From assembly GCF_028829235.1 (NCBI RefSeq), contig NZ_JAIWJY010000005.1:186001-250000 (forward strand): a DNA stretch of 64,000 bases, written 5' to 3'. Under the pieces are notes generated by a model that saw only the letters and a program-made list of their open reading frames with translations, made no database searches and was not told the DNA's origin. The DNA is from Tenacibaculum larymnensis (GTDB lineage: Bacteria > Bacteroidota > Bacteroidia > Flavobacteriales > Flavobacteriaceae). Both the position numbers and the translations under genes were made by a program. Numbering within the stretch: position 1 is the stretch's first letter; each line of letters opens with the position of its first letter. Below, piece by piece: positions 50,489-58,977 of this stretch.

Positions 50489-51711
50489 TGGCAGCACAAG
50501 AAGTTGTAGCGGAAAGAGCAGGCTATAAAAAAACAAAATTGGGTTGGATTCCTAAGGAGTGGAATGTTGATAGGATAGGTAAATATATTGATATTAGAAG
50601 TGGCGAGAGTCCTTCAAAATTTGAAGAGTTTGATGGAGGTATTTCATACATTAAAGTCGATGATTTAAATAATTCTTTAAAGTATCAGTTAGAAGGGAAA
50701 TTTCAAGTAAAAAAAAGTAAAAATATTATACCTAAAGGGAGTATTATATTTCCAAAAAGAGGTGCAGCGATATTAAATAATAAGGTAAGAATTACAAGAT
50801 CAGATTTATTTATGGATAGTAATTTGATGTCAATTACTATCAATTTAGATTTATTGGATATTGAATATTTATTTTATTACATATTAAAAAGAAAATTATA
50901 TAAAATAGCAGATACTTCAACAATTCCTCAAATTAACAATAAGCATATTATTCCTTTAAAGATCTTTATTCCCCCAATCCAAGAACAAAAAGCTATAGCT
51001 AATTGTTTAGCTACTTGGGATACTGCGATAGAAAAACAAACCCAACTCATACAAGCTAAACAAACCCAAAAGAAAGCCTTAATGCAACAATTGTTAACGG
51101 GTAAAAAACGGTTACCTGGGTTTACTGAGGAGTGGAAGGAAAAGAGTTTAACGTATTTTTTAGATTATACTCCTAGACCAATAACTAAACCTGACATACC
51201 ATTTACAAAACTAGGTATAAGAAGTCATTGCAAAGGAACTTTTCAGAATAAAAATTTTAAACCAGAAGATATTGCTATTGATAAACTTTTTAGAGTTAAA
51301 AAAAATGATCTTATAGTTAATATAACTTTTGCATGGGAAGGAGCAATTGCAATTGTTAAGCAAGAGGATGATGAAGGATTGGTTTCTCATAGATTTCCTA
51401 CCTATACTTTTAAAAAAGATATAGGAAATTCTTTGTTTTTTGAACAGTTTATCAAGACTAAAAGATTTAGGTTTTTATTAGAATTAATATCTCCGGGAGG
51501 TGCGGGTAGAAACAGAGTTATGAGTAAAAAGGATTTTTTAAAGCTAAAAATAACTATTCCCAAATATAAAGAACAAACTGCTATTGCCAATATATTAAAT
51601 ACCGCAGACAAAGAAATAGAATTACTACAAAAGCAGCTAACACAACTACAAGAACAAAAGAAAGGGGTAATGCAGCAGTTGTTAACGGGTAAAAAAAGAT
51701 TGAAATTTTAA
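50488..51711 (+). CDS. hsdS: type I restriction-modification specificity subunit HsdS
   Basis: A 407-aa DNA-recognition subunit with two target-recognition domains (about 10-160 and 205-360). Each is followed by the conserved helical repeat: 'AIANCLATWDTAIEKQ' with 'MQQLLTGKKRLPGF', and 'AIANILNTADKEIELLQ' with 'MQQLLTGKKRLKF'. The repetition of QQLLTGKKRL is also visible at DNA level. The target sequence cannot be read. The gene overlaps hsdM by 1 bp and is followed 29 bp later by the RT gene, not by hsdR. Confidence 0.95.
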   Translation: MAAQEVVAERAGYKKTKLGWIPKEWNVDRIGKYIDIRSGESPSKFEEFDGGISYIKVDDLNNSLKYQLEGKFQVKKSKNIIPKGSIIFPKRGAAILNNKVRITRSDLFMDSNLMSITINLDLLDIEYLFYYILKRKLYKIADTSTIPQINNKHIIPLKIFIPPIQEQKAIANCLATWDTAIEKQTQLIQAKQTQKKALMQQLLTGKKRLPGFTEEWKEKSLTYFLDYTPRPITKPDIPFTKLGIRSHCKGTFQNKNFKPEDIAIDKLFRVKKNDLIVNITFAWEGAIAIVKQEDDEGLVSHRFPTYTFKKDIGNSLFFEQFIKTKRFRFLLELISPGGAGRNRVMSKKDFLKLKITIPKYKEQTAIANILNTADKEIELLQKQLTQLQEQKKGVMQQLLTGKKRLKF

Positions 51712-51740
51712 TGTAAAACATAACCAACCAAACTAAAAAA

Positions 51741-54700
51741 ATGAAAATGAAATTTGAGAGAAAGGATGTTGATTTAGCCTATAGGAAATTAAAAAGCTAT
51801 GTGTATTATGATAATTTTTCACTACTACTAAGACAACAAATAGCAGAATTTGAATCAAGCCCGAATTTTGAAAAGTGTTTAAACGATCTTGTTAGCTTTT
51901 TAAATGCTCCTGTAAAAAAGGAAAGCTATTTTAAAGCATTATTAAGTGAAATAGATTATTATGTAGCTCCTAAAAAGTTTTCAAGAGAACCGTTTAATTA
52001 TGGCGATAATATTATAAGCAACAACTTTACAGAAAGTAGTTATCTTTTAGAAAAAGTAAATTATTTTTTTAAAGGACCGGTAGAATTACATATTATTTCC
52101 ATTCTATGGATTTTAAAAGAAGGCTATGTATTGCATAAAGATTACCATAAAGATAATTACGCCTATTATTTAGAATTGAACTCAGAAAGCGGAAATGTAG
52201 TAGATGGTTTACGTTTGTTTAAACCCTATTTTGATCAATACCAAAGATGGCGAGATAAAGGAGTAGATTTAGCAAAGAACATAGTTGCAGAAGGTACAGA
52301 TGTTGTAGTGTTGTCATTAGACATTAAAGAGTACTACTACAACATAAATTACCATCCTGATTTACAAGAAGAAATCCACACTAGAATTGTAAATGACACA
52401 GGAGAAAAGGGAACTTTGTTTACTCAAATGATTTTTGATATTAATGATGCTTATCAGAAGATATGCCCCAAAAACTCTAAAGGGATTATGCCTATTGGTA
52501 TATTGTCCTCTGGAATTTTAGCCAATTGGTTCTTAAAAGATTTTGATAAAAAAATAAAACAGGAACTTTCTCCTGCTTATTATGGTAGGTATGTTGATGA
52601 TATTTTAATTGTTTTAAGTAATACCAAGATTTCAAAAACCTATGATACTAATAGGTTTCAATCTTCTCTCGAAGAATTTCTACATAAGTTTTTTGTTGAT
52701 CGAAGAATTTTTGACCCTATACCAAATAAGAAAAAGATTATCCATCAATCAGGTAGACGTAAGTGCATAGAAATTCAAAAAGAAATTACTTACCAGTTTA
52801 TTAGTGATGAAAATATTGAAATTCAAAAAGATAAAATCATTTTATACTCTTTTGAAAGTAAAGAATCTCAGGCAGTATTAGATATGTTTAAAAAGAAAAT
52901 AGAACAACATTCTAGTGCCTTTTGGTTTTTGCCTAACGAAAATGATATCAATGATGATTTTGATGAAAGTGTGTATGAATTAACCTATACTGATACGGTT
53001 AATAAACTAAGAAGTGTTACTGACATCAAACAGAGTAAATACGGTGCTTCAATATTTTTAGCCAAGCGTATAAAAATAAGTTTATTGTCTGACAATAAAA
53101 AAGATGATAAAACAACTGAGCAAATTCTTACTTTTTTCAAAGGAATCGTAAATCTTGAATTTTCAAATCTTTGGGAGAAAGTACTAACCTATTTTGTAAT
53201 TGTTGATGATAAAGATGCCTTTTGGAAATTTTTTAAAGAGACAATTAATTCTATAGATTGTATAAAATCTTCAGGTAGCCCTAAAGTGAAAAGTAATGAT
53301 CTAAAAAACACTAAAAAATATTTAGGAGAATATCTAATGAATTGTTGTGCTATGGCAACGGCTTTAAATCCTGGCTTTGTTGATCTAAATTGGTGGAGTG
53401 ATAGGTGTAAAAGATTTAACTATGATTGGTTTAGTAATACGTTTTATAAAAATGTATATGCTTTAAAAAAGCAATACATTACTTCTAATTTATTACGTAA
53501 TAGTTTTGTTATTGTCCCCTTGCTTAATTACTTAAAAATTACCAATGAAAGGGATGTAAATTTGGTTAAGTATGATTATTTAAGATTACTAAGCACAGAT
53601 TTAGATAAGACAAACTTTAATTTTGATGAGAAGAAATTAATGTATGCCCCGCGTTTTATTTACCTGTATGAGTTTAATTGTATTGATTTTTTAAGAGAGT
53701 TAATTTTTCAGGCAAAAGGTTATGACTTAAAAATGTTTGAAGATTTTGGGCAAAACATCTATCATAATAGTTTTGATACTTTTTTTAAAGTAAATCATGA
53801 ATATAGAAACACGTTTTATGTATCAAAAAATGGGCATGAAGTCGCTAATTATTCTGAAAATTTAAAAAAATATTATTTTAAAATTAATGAAGGTTATCGA
53901 AGTTGTGATCAAAAATTAGGGTATAATACTTTAGAAATTCCGCAATCAAAAAAAATAGAACACGATTTAAAAATAGCCGTAGCCAATACAAAAGTAAAAG
54001 CTACCAATATAGCTCAATCATTATTCGATACCCCTAATACAGATAAAGAACGACGTAAAGATTTTATAGACCTATTAAATGGTGCAGAAAAAGTAAAGGC
54101 AGATATTTTAATATTACCAGAAGTTAGTACTCCGTACAGGTGGCTCCCTGTTTTGGCAGACCAAGCCCGTAGAAAACAACGCGCTATAATTGTAGGCTTA
54201 GAACATATACGGATTAATAATGTATGCTATAATTTATTAGCAACCATTTTACCAATGGAGCATAATGGTATTAAAGATGTTGTTATTAATTTCAGACTAA
54301 AAAATCATTATTCTCCCGGAGAAACAAAGCTTATAGTAGATAGAGGTAAAATAGTACCCAAACTAAATAAAGCTTTGTACAATTTATTTATTTGGAGAGG
54401 AATGTATTTTAGTAATTATAATTGTTATGAATTAGCAGATATTAATCATAGAGCTTTATTCAAATCAAAAGTAGATGTGTTATTTGCTTCAGAATACAAC
54501 CAAGATGTAAATTACTTTTCTAATATAGCAGAAACAATTTCTAGAGATATACATTGTTACTTTGTTCAAGCCAATAGTTCAGATTTTGGAGATTCCAGAA
54601 TAACAAAACCTTCTAAAACAGAATCTAAAGACATTTTAAGATTAAAAGGAGGAGAAAATAGTGTAGTTCTATTAGGTAAAATTGATATTAAGAAACTTAG

Positions 54701-54794
54701 AGAATTTCAAAAAACCAGAATTTCTGGTCAGGACACAAAAGTATTTAAAAACACACCACCTGATTTTGATCATTCTAACCCAGAAAACAGATAA
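51741..54794 (+). CDS. defence reverse transcriptase fused to nitrilase (DRT1/UG1 type)
   Basis: A 1017-aa fusion. The RT domain has motif A 'VVVLSLDIKEYYYNI' with Asp194, a B-like 'PIGILSSGILANWFL' (251-265) and the catalytic Y-V-D-D at 284-287. A long helical region (about 370-735) follows. The C terminus is a carbon-nitrogen hydrolase (nitrilase) with triad Glu794 ('LILPEVS'), Lys854 ('RLKNHYSPGE') and Cys895 ('NYNCYELAD'). RT plus C-terminal nitrilase is the architecture of defence-associated RT type 1 (UG1 group). All catalytic residues are present. It sits between hsdS and hsdR with gaps of 29 and 5 bp. Confidence 0.9.
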   Translation: MKMKFERKDVDLAYRKLKSYVYYDNFSLLLRQQIAEFESSPNFEKCLNDLVSFLNAPVKKESYFKALLSEIDYYVAPKKFSREPFNYGDNIISNNFTESSYLLEKVNYFFKGPVELHIISILWILKEGYVLHKDYHKDNYAYYLELNSESGNVVDGLRLFKPYFDQYQRWRDKGVDLAKNIVAEGTDVVVLSLDIKEYYYNINYHPDLQEEIHTRIVNDTGEKGTLFTQMIFDINDAYQKICPKNSKGIMPIGILSSGILANWFLKDFDKKIKQELSPAYYGRYVDDILIVLSNTKISKTYDTNRFQSSLEEFLHKFFVDRRIFDPIPNKKKIIHQSGRRKCIEIQKEITYQFISDENIEIQKDKIILYSFESKESQAVLDMFKKKIEQHSSAFWFLPNENDINDDFDESVYELTYTDTVNKLRSVTDIKQSKYGASIFLAKRIKISLLSDNKKDDKTTEQILTFFKGIVNLEFSNLWEKVLTYFVIVDDKDAFWKFFKETINSIDCIKSSGSPKVKSNDLKNTKKYLGEYLMNCCAMATALNPGFVDLNWWSDRCKRFNYDWFSNTFYKNVYALKKQYITSNLLRNSFVIVPLLNYLKITNERDVNLVKYDYLRLLSTDLDKTNFNFDEKKLMYAPRFIYLYEFNCIDFLRELIFQAKGYDLKMFEDFGQNIYHNSFDTFFKVNHEYRNTFYVSKNGHEVANYSENLKKYYFKINEGYRSCDQKLGYNTLEIPQSKKIEHDLKIAVANTKVKATNIAQSLFDTPNTDKERRKDFIDLLNGAEKVKADILILPEVSTPYRWLPVLADQARRKQRAIIVGLEHIRINNVCYNLLATILPMEHNGIKDVVINFRLKNHYSPGETKLIVDRGKIVPKLNKALYNLFIWRGMYFSNYNCYELADINHRALFKSKVDVLFASEYNQDVNYFSNIAETISRDIHCYFVQANSSDFGDSRITKPSKTESKDILRLKGGENSVVLLGKIDIKKLREFQKTRISGQDTKVFKNTPPDFDHSNPENR

Positions 54795-54799
54795 TTGTT

Positions 54800-57700
54800 A
54801 TGCAAACACCATCCTTTAAAGAAGATCATATCTCACAACTCCCAGCTTTGCAGTTATTAATTGCTATGGGCTATATCTATATGAATCCAGAAGACGCCTT
54901 AGCAGAAAGAGGCCATAAAACATCAGGCGTTTTTTTAGAAAGCATTTTGCGGGAACAACTTAAGCGAATTAATACAGCAAAAGTTTCTTCTATCAAAGAA
55001 GTTGCCTTTACAGCTAGTAATATTGAAGCAGCTATAATAGCCTTACGAGATGTACCTATGGTAGATGGTTATATTAGTACTGCACAAAAATTATATGAGT
55101 TACTAACCTTGGGTAAATCTGTAGAGCAAAGTATTGATGGAGATCGAAAGAGTTTTGATATTCATTATATTGACTGGAAGCACCCTGAAAACAATGTATT
55201 TCATGTAACAGAAGAGTTTAGTGTGTTGCGTTCGGGTTTAAAAGAACATTATCGCCCAGATATTGTATTGTTTGTAAATGGAATACCTCTTTGTGTTATA
55301 GAGTGTAAACGACCAGATATGAAAGAGCCACTGCAACAAGCAATATCACAAAACTTACGCAACCAAAAAGAAGATGGTATTCGCAATTTGTATAGTTTGG
55401 CGCAATTGCTAATGAGTGTAACGGTAAATGAAGGAAGCTATGCCACTACAGGTACACCAGAGAAATTTTGGGCAAAATGGCAAGAAAACTTTAAAAGTAA
55501 AGAAGAAGAGTTACACTATGAAGAGACTCTACTACAATTAAAAAACATCCCGCTTTCAACTCAAGTAAAGAATAGTTTATTTACGGAGCGATATAGATAT
55601 GTACGTGCTTATTTTGATGCTTTAGAACAAACTAAAATATTACCAACACCACAAGATCAATACATTTTCAGTTTATGTAAACCAGAACGATTGTTGGATT
55701 TAGCTTACAACTTTACCTTATTTGACAATGGAACAAAAAAAGTTGCACGTTACCAACAGTATTTTGCGATACACAAAGCAATGCAGCAAATAACTCATGT
55801 ACAAGAAGGGAAAAGAATGGGTGGTGTAGTATGGCATACCCAAGGAAGTGGGAAATCGTTAACCATGGTTATGCTAGCACAGGCTATTGCTATGGAAAGT
55901 AGTATTAAGAATCCAAAAATTATTTTAGTAACGGATAGAACAGATTTAGACACACAAATAACAGGGACTTTTAAAAAATGTGGTATAGAGGTAGCAAATG
56001 CCAAATCTGGCACACAACTAGTGGAGCTACTAAAAAGTAAAAGCGATGCGGTAGTTACTACCATTGTAAATAAGTTTACAACAGCAGTAAAAAAAATAAA
56101 CACTCCGTTAGAAAGTCCTAATATTTTTGTGTTAGTAGATGAAGGGCATCGTACACAACATGGTACCTTTAATATAGAAATGCAAAAAACATTGCCCAAT
56201 GCTTGTTTTATTGCATTCACAGGTACACCACTATTTAAAAAAGATAAAAACACTTTATCTAAATTCGGAACACTAATAGATAGTTATACCGTAGATCAAG
56301 CGGTAGAAGACAAAGCAGTTGTACCCTTATTATATGAAGGAAGACATGCTTTACAAGAGGTAAACTCAGCTCCTTTAGATAACTTCTTTAACATGGTATC
56401 TGAACCTCTATCTGATTATGAAAAAGCCGATTTAAAAAGAAAATTTAGTAGAGCAGACCAACTAAATACAGCTGATCAAAAAATCTATGCCATTTGTTGG
56501 GACATTACCAACCATTATACCAAGAACTTTCAAGATACTGGTTTTAAAGGGCAAGTTGTTTGTCAAAGTAAACAAGCAGCTGTAAAATATAAAAAGTATT
56601 TAGACGAAATTGGCAGAGTCAGCAGTGAATTAGTCATCTCCCCTATTGATGAACGAGAAGGAGAAGATTCTGCCTATGGAGAAACCTCAGAACTTGTAAA
56701 AAAGTTTTGGCATAAAATGATGGATGAACATGGTTCTGCAAAAAAATATCAAACTAATATTGTAAACCGTTATAAGAACGACCATCATCCCGAACTAATT
56801 ATTGTTGTAGACAAACTATTAACGGGTTTTGATGCACCTCAAAATACGGTTCTATATTTAACCAGAAAGTTATTAGGGCACACCTTATTACAAGCAATAG
56901 CTAGAGTAAATAGGGTAGCAAAAGACAAAGACTACGGTTATATCATTGACTATTATGGTGTATTAAAAGAATTAGACAGTGCTCTAAAAACTTACTCTAC
57001 TTTTGAGGATTTTGATGAAGAACAATTACAAGGTACACTTACTAATATTAATGTTGAAATAGAAAAATTACCACAAGCACATTCTGATCTTTGGCAATTA
57101 TTTGAAGCTATAGAAAATAAAAAAGATGCAGAAGCGTATCAACAATTATTACGTGATGAAGCTGTACGAGCAAAATTCTACAACCAATTAAGTGTATATG
57201 CTCGTTTACTAAAACTAGCATTGTCATCTATTGATTTTCATAAAAACACCCCCGAAAAACAACTACAGCGTTACAAAGAAGATTTAGCGTTTTTTATGAA
57301 GTTAAAGACTGCTGTAGTTTCACGCTATTCAGATGCCATTGACTATAAGCAATACGAAGGGCAAATTCAAAAATTAATAGATTCCCATATTCCAACATCT
57401 GGAGTGGTACAATTAACTGATTTGGTAAACATTTTTGATAAAGAAGCTTTTGAAGAAGAAGTTATAAAGCTAGAAGGAAAAGCTGCTAAAGCAGATATGA
57501 TTGCTTCACGTACTGCTAAGTATATTTCTGAAAAAATGGAAGAAGATCCTGCTTTTTATAAGAAGTTTTCTCAAATGGTAAAAGATACCATTGAGGACTA
57601 TCTACAATACAGAATTAATGAAAGCGAATATCTTACCAAAATTAATGAAATTAAAGCAGCTGTATTAAGTGGGGCGGATGCTAAAATTCCAGAAAGTTTA

Positions 57701-58006
57701 CAAAAGAAAGAAGTAGCAAGAGCCTTTTATGGGATTACTATGGAAGAATTAGAGCACTTAATATCTGAAACCGAGGGTAAATCTGAGATTGCTGAAGGAT
57801 TAGCATTAAAAGCAGATGAAATAATTTTAGGCCTTATAAAGGTAGACTGGGCAAAGAGTGTAGATATTCCTAAAAAAATGATAATGCTAATAGGTGATTA
57901 TATCATAGATCATATTAGAGATCAATATGATATAAAAATAGGTTTTAGTGAAATTGATAAGATTGCAGAACGAATGGTAGATGTAGCTAAAATAAGATAT
58001 AAATAA
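54800..58006 (+). CDS. hsdR: type I restriction endonuclease subunit HsdR
   Basis: A 1068-aa restriction/translocation subunit. The N-terminal nuclease shows Asp154 ('YRPDIVLF') and E168-C-K170 ('CVIECKRPD'), the PD-(D/E)xK core. The SF2 motor has Walker A 'HTQGSGKSLTM', a DEAH-like 'LVDEGHRTQHG', 'FTGTPL' and 'DKLLTGFDAP...ARVNR'. The last 200 residues are helical and join HsdM. Start lies 5 bp after the RT gene. Its stop overlaps the start of the metallopeptidase gene (TAATG). Confidence 0.96.
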   Translation: MQTPSFKEDHISQLPALQLLIAMGYIYMNPEDALAERGHKTSGVFLESILREQLKRINTAKVSSIKEVAFTASNIEAAIIALRDVPMVDGYISTAQKLYELLTLGKSVEQSIDGDRKSFDIHYIDWKHPENNVFHVTEEFSVLRSGLKEHYRPDIVLFVNGIPLCVIECKRPDMKEPLQQAISQNLRNQKEDGIRNLYSLAQLLMSVTVNEGSYATTGTPEKFWAKWQENFKSKEEELHYEETLLQLKNIPLSTQVKNSLFTERYRYVRAYFDALEQTKILPTPQDQYIFSLCKPERLLDLAYNFTLFDNGTKKVARYQQYFAIHKAMQQITHVQEGKRMGGVVWHTQGSGKSLTMVMLAQAIAMESSIKNPKIILVTDRTDLDTQITGTFKKCGIEVANAKSGTQLVELLKSKSDAVVTTIVNKFTTAVKKINTPLESPNIFVLVDEGHRTQHGTFNIEMQKTLPNACFIAFTGTPLFKKDKNTLSKFGTLIDSYTVDQAVEDKAVVPLLYEGRHALQEVNSAPLDNFFNMVSEPLSDYEKADLKRKFSRADQLNTADQKIYAICWDITNHYTKNFQDTGFKGQVVCQSKQAAVKYKKYLDEIGRVSSELVISPIDEREGEDSAYGETSELVKKFWHKMMDEHGSAKKYQTNIVNRYKNDHHPELIIVVDKLLTGFDAPQNTVLYLTRKLLGHTLLQAIARVNRVAKDKDYGYIIDYYGVLKELDSALKTYSTFEDFDEEQLQGTLTNINVEIEKLPQAHSDLWQLFEAIENKKDAEAYQQLLRDEAVRAKFYNQLSVYARLLKLALSSIDFHKNTPEKQLQRYKEDLAFFMKLKTAVVSRYSDAIDYKQYEGQIQKLIDSHIPTSGVVQLTDLVNIFDKEAFEEEVIKLEGKAAKADMIASRTAKYISEKMEEDPAFYKKFSQMVKDTIEDYLQYRINESEYLTKINEIKAAVLSGADAKIPESLQKKEVARAFYGITMEELEHLISETEGKSEIAEGLALKADEIILGLIKVDWAKSVDIPKKMIMLIGDYIIDHIRDQYDIKIGFSEIDKIAERMVDVAKIRYK

Positions 58007-58701
58007 TGATGGATTTTATACAATATGGATCTGAAAAAATTGAATACTATATTCATTTTGTAGACAGGAAATCTTTAGGTATTAAAGTTTTTCCTAATCG
58101 AAAAGTAGAAATAAAAGCTCCACTACATACTTCCTTAAATAAAGTTCAAGAGAAGGTAAGAAAACGAGCACCATGGATTTTAAAACAGAAAGATCATTTT
58201 TTATCATTTGAACCAAGAATAACAGAAAGAAAATATATTTCTGGAGAAACTCATTTGTATTTGGGGAGGCAATATCAGTTAAGAGTTATTAAAGCAGATA
58301 CTAATAAAGTAAAATATACTGGAAGGTTTCTTGAAGTTTATACAATAGATAAAAGTAAAGCACAAAATTTATTAGAAGGCTGGTATCGTCAAAAAGCTGA
58401 AATTTGGTTTAAAAAATTATCTCAAATACATATTGAGCGTTTTAAAAAATATCAAGTTGAGCCTACTAGGTTAGAAATAAAAAAAATGAAATATCGCTGG
58501 GGTTCTTGCTCTTCAAAAGGAAGAATACTATTAAACCCTGAACTAATAAAAGCACCAAAAGCGTGTATAGAATATGTGATAATCCACGAATTATGTCATT
58601 TAATCCATAGAGATCACACTAAAGCTTTCTTTAATTTACAAACTCACGAAATGCCCGATTGGGAAAAATGGAAAATGAAACTAGAAACGCTTTTGGCTTA
58701 A
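58006..58701 (+). CDS. YgjP/SprT-like zinc metallopeptidase (DUF45)
   Basis: A 231-aa protein of the YgjP/DUF45 family: 'KYRWGSCSSKGRILLNPEL' and the zinc site H194-E-L-C-H198 with a third ligand in 'HRDHTKAF'. The N-terminal 100 residues are a strand-rich domain ('LGIKVFPNRKVEIKAP'). Such peptidases are frequent partners of type I restriction operons, but their role there is not established. Translationally coupled to hsdR by a 1-bp overlap. Confidence 0.92.
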   Translation: MMDFIQYGSEKIEYYIHFVDRKSLGIKVFPNRKVEIKAPLHTSLNKVQEKVRKRAPWILKQKDHFLSFEPRITERKYISGETHLYLGRQYQLRVIKADTNKVKYTGRFLEVYTIDKSKAQNLLEGWYRQKAEIWFKKLSQIHIERFKKYQVEPTRLEIKKMKYRWGSCSSKGRILLNPELIKAPKACIEYVIIHELCHLIHRDHTKAFFNLQTHEMPDWEKWKMKLETLLA

Positions 58702-58732
58702 AATATTAAATTAACTAAAAAATTATATAACA

Positions 58733-58975
58733 ATGAAAAAACGTCCCCCGTTTCAAATTGGTAGTACTTTAAAACATATACCAACAGGAACTATTATCGT
58801 TTTAGAAAAGTATGATACTCAACTAGTAAAAAGTTTAGGGCTGTCTATTGGTGGAGGCACAACTAAAAGTACTCCAAATTATAACTTTTTGTATGGGAAA
58901 GTAAGTGATTCCAATACTTCGTTTAAAGGGTTAAGTAGTGAATTTGAATTATTAAAAACTAATAAAGCAATGTAG
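58733..58975 (+). CDS. 80-aa island protein of unknown function
   Basis: An 80-aa protein (start MKKRPPFQIGSTLKHIPTGT, end LKTNKAM) with strand-rich, basic character: 'GTIIVLEKYD' and a glycine cluster 'SIGGGTTKSTP'. It could be a small SH3- or Tudor-like barrel, but I cannot name it. It starts 31 bp after the metallopeptidase gene and ends 2 bp before the KAP NTPase gene, so it is surely part of the operon and perhaps a partner of the NTPase. Confidence 0.7.
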   Translation: MKKRPPFQIGSTLKHIPTGTIIVLEKYDTQLVKSLGLSIGGGTTKSTPNYNFLYGKVSDSNTSFKGLSSEFELLKTNKAM

Positions 58976-58977
58976 CT

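Noticed and set aside
51741..54794. Group II intron maturase or retron RT
   Set aside because: No maturase or HNH domain, no intron-like RNA around it and a fused nitrilase; retron msr/msd-like inverted repeats are not visible upstream.
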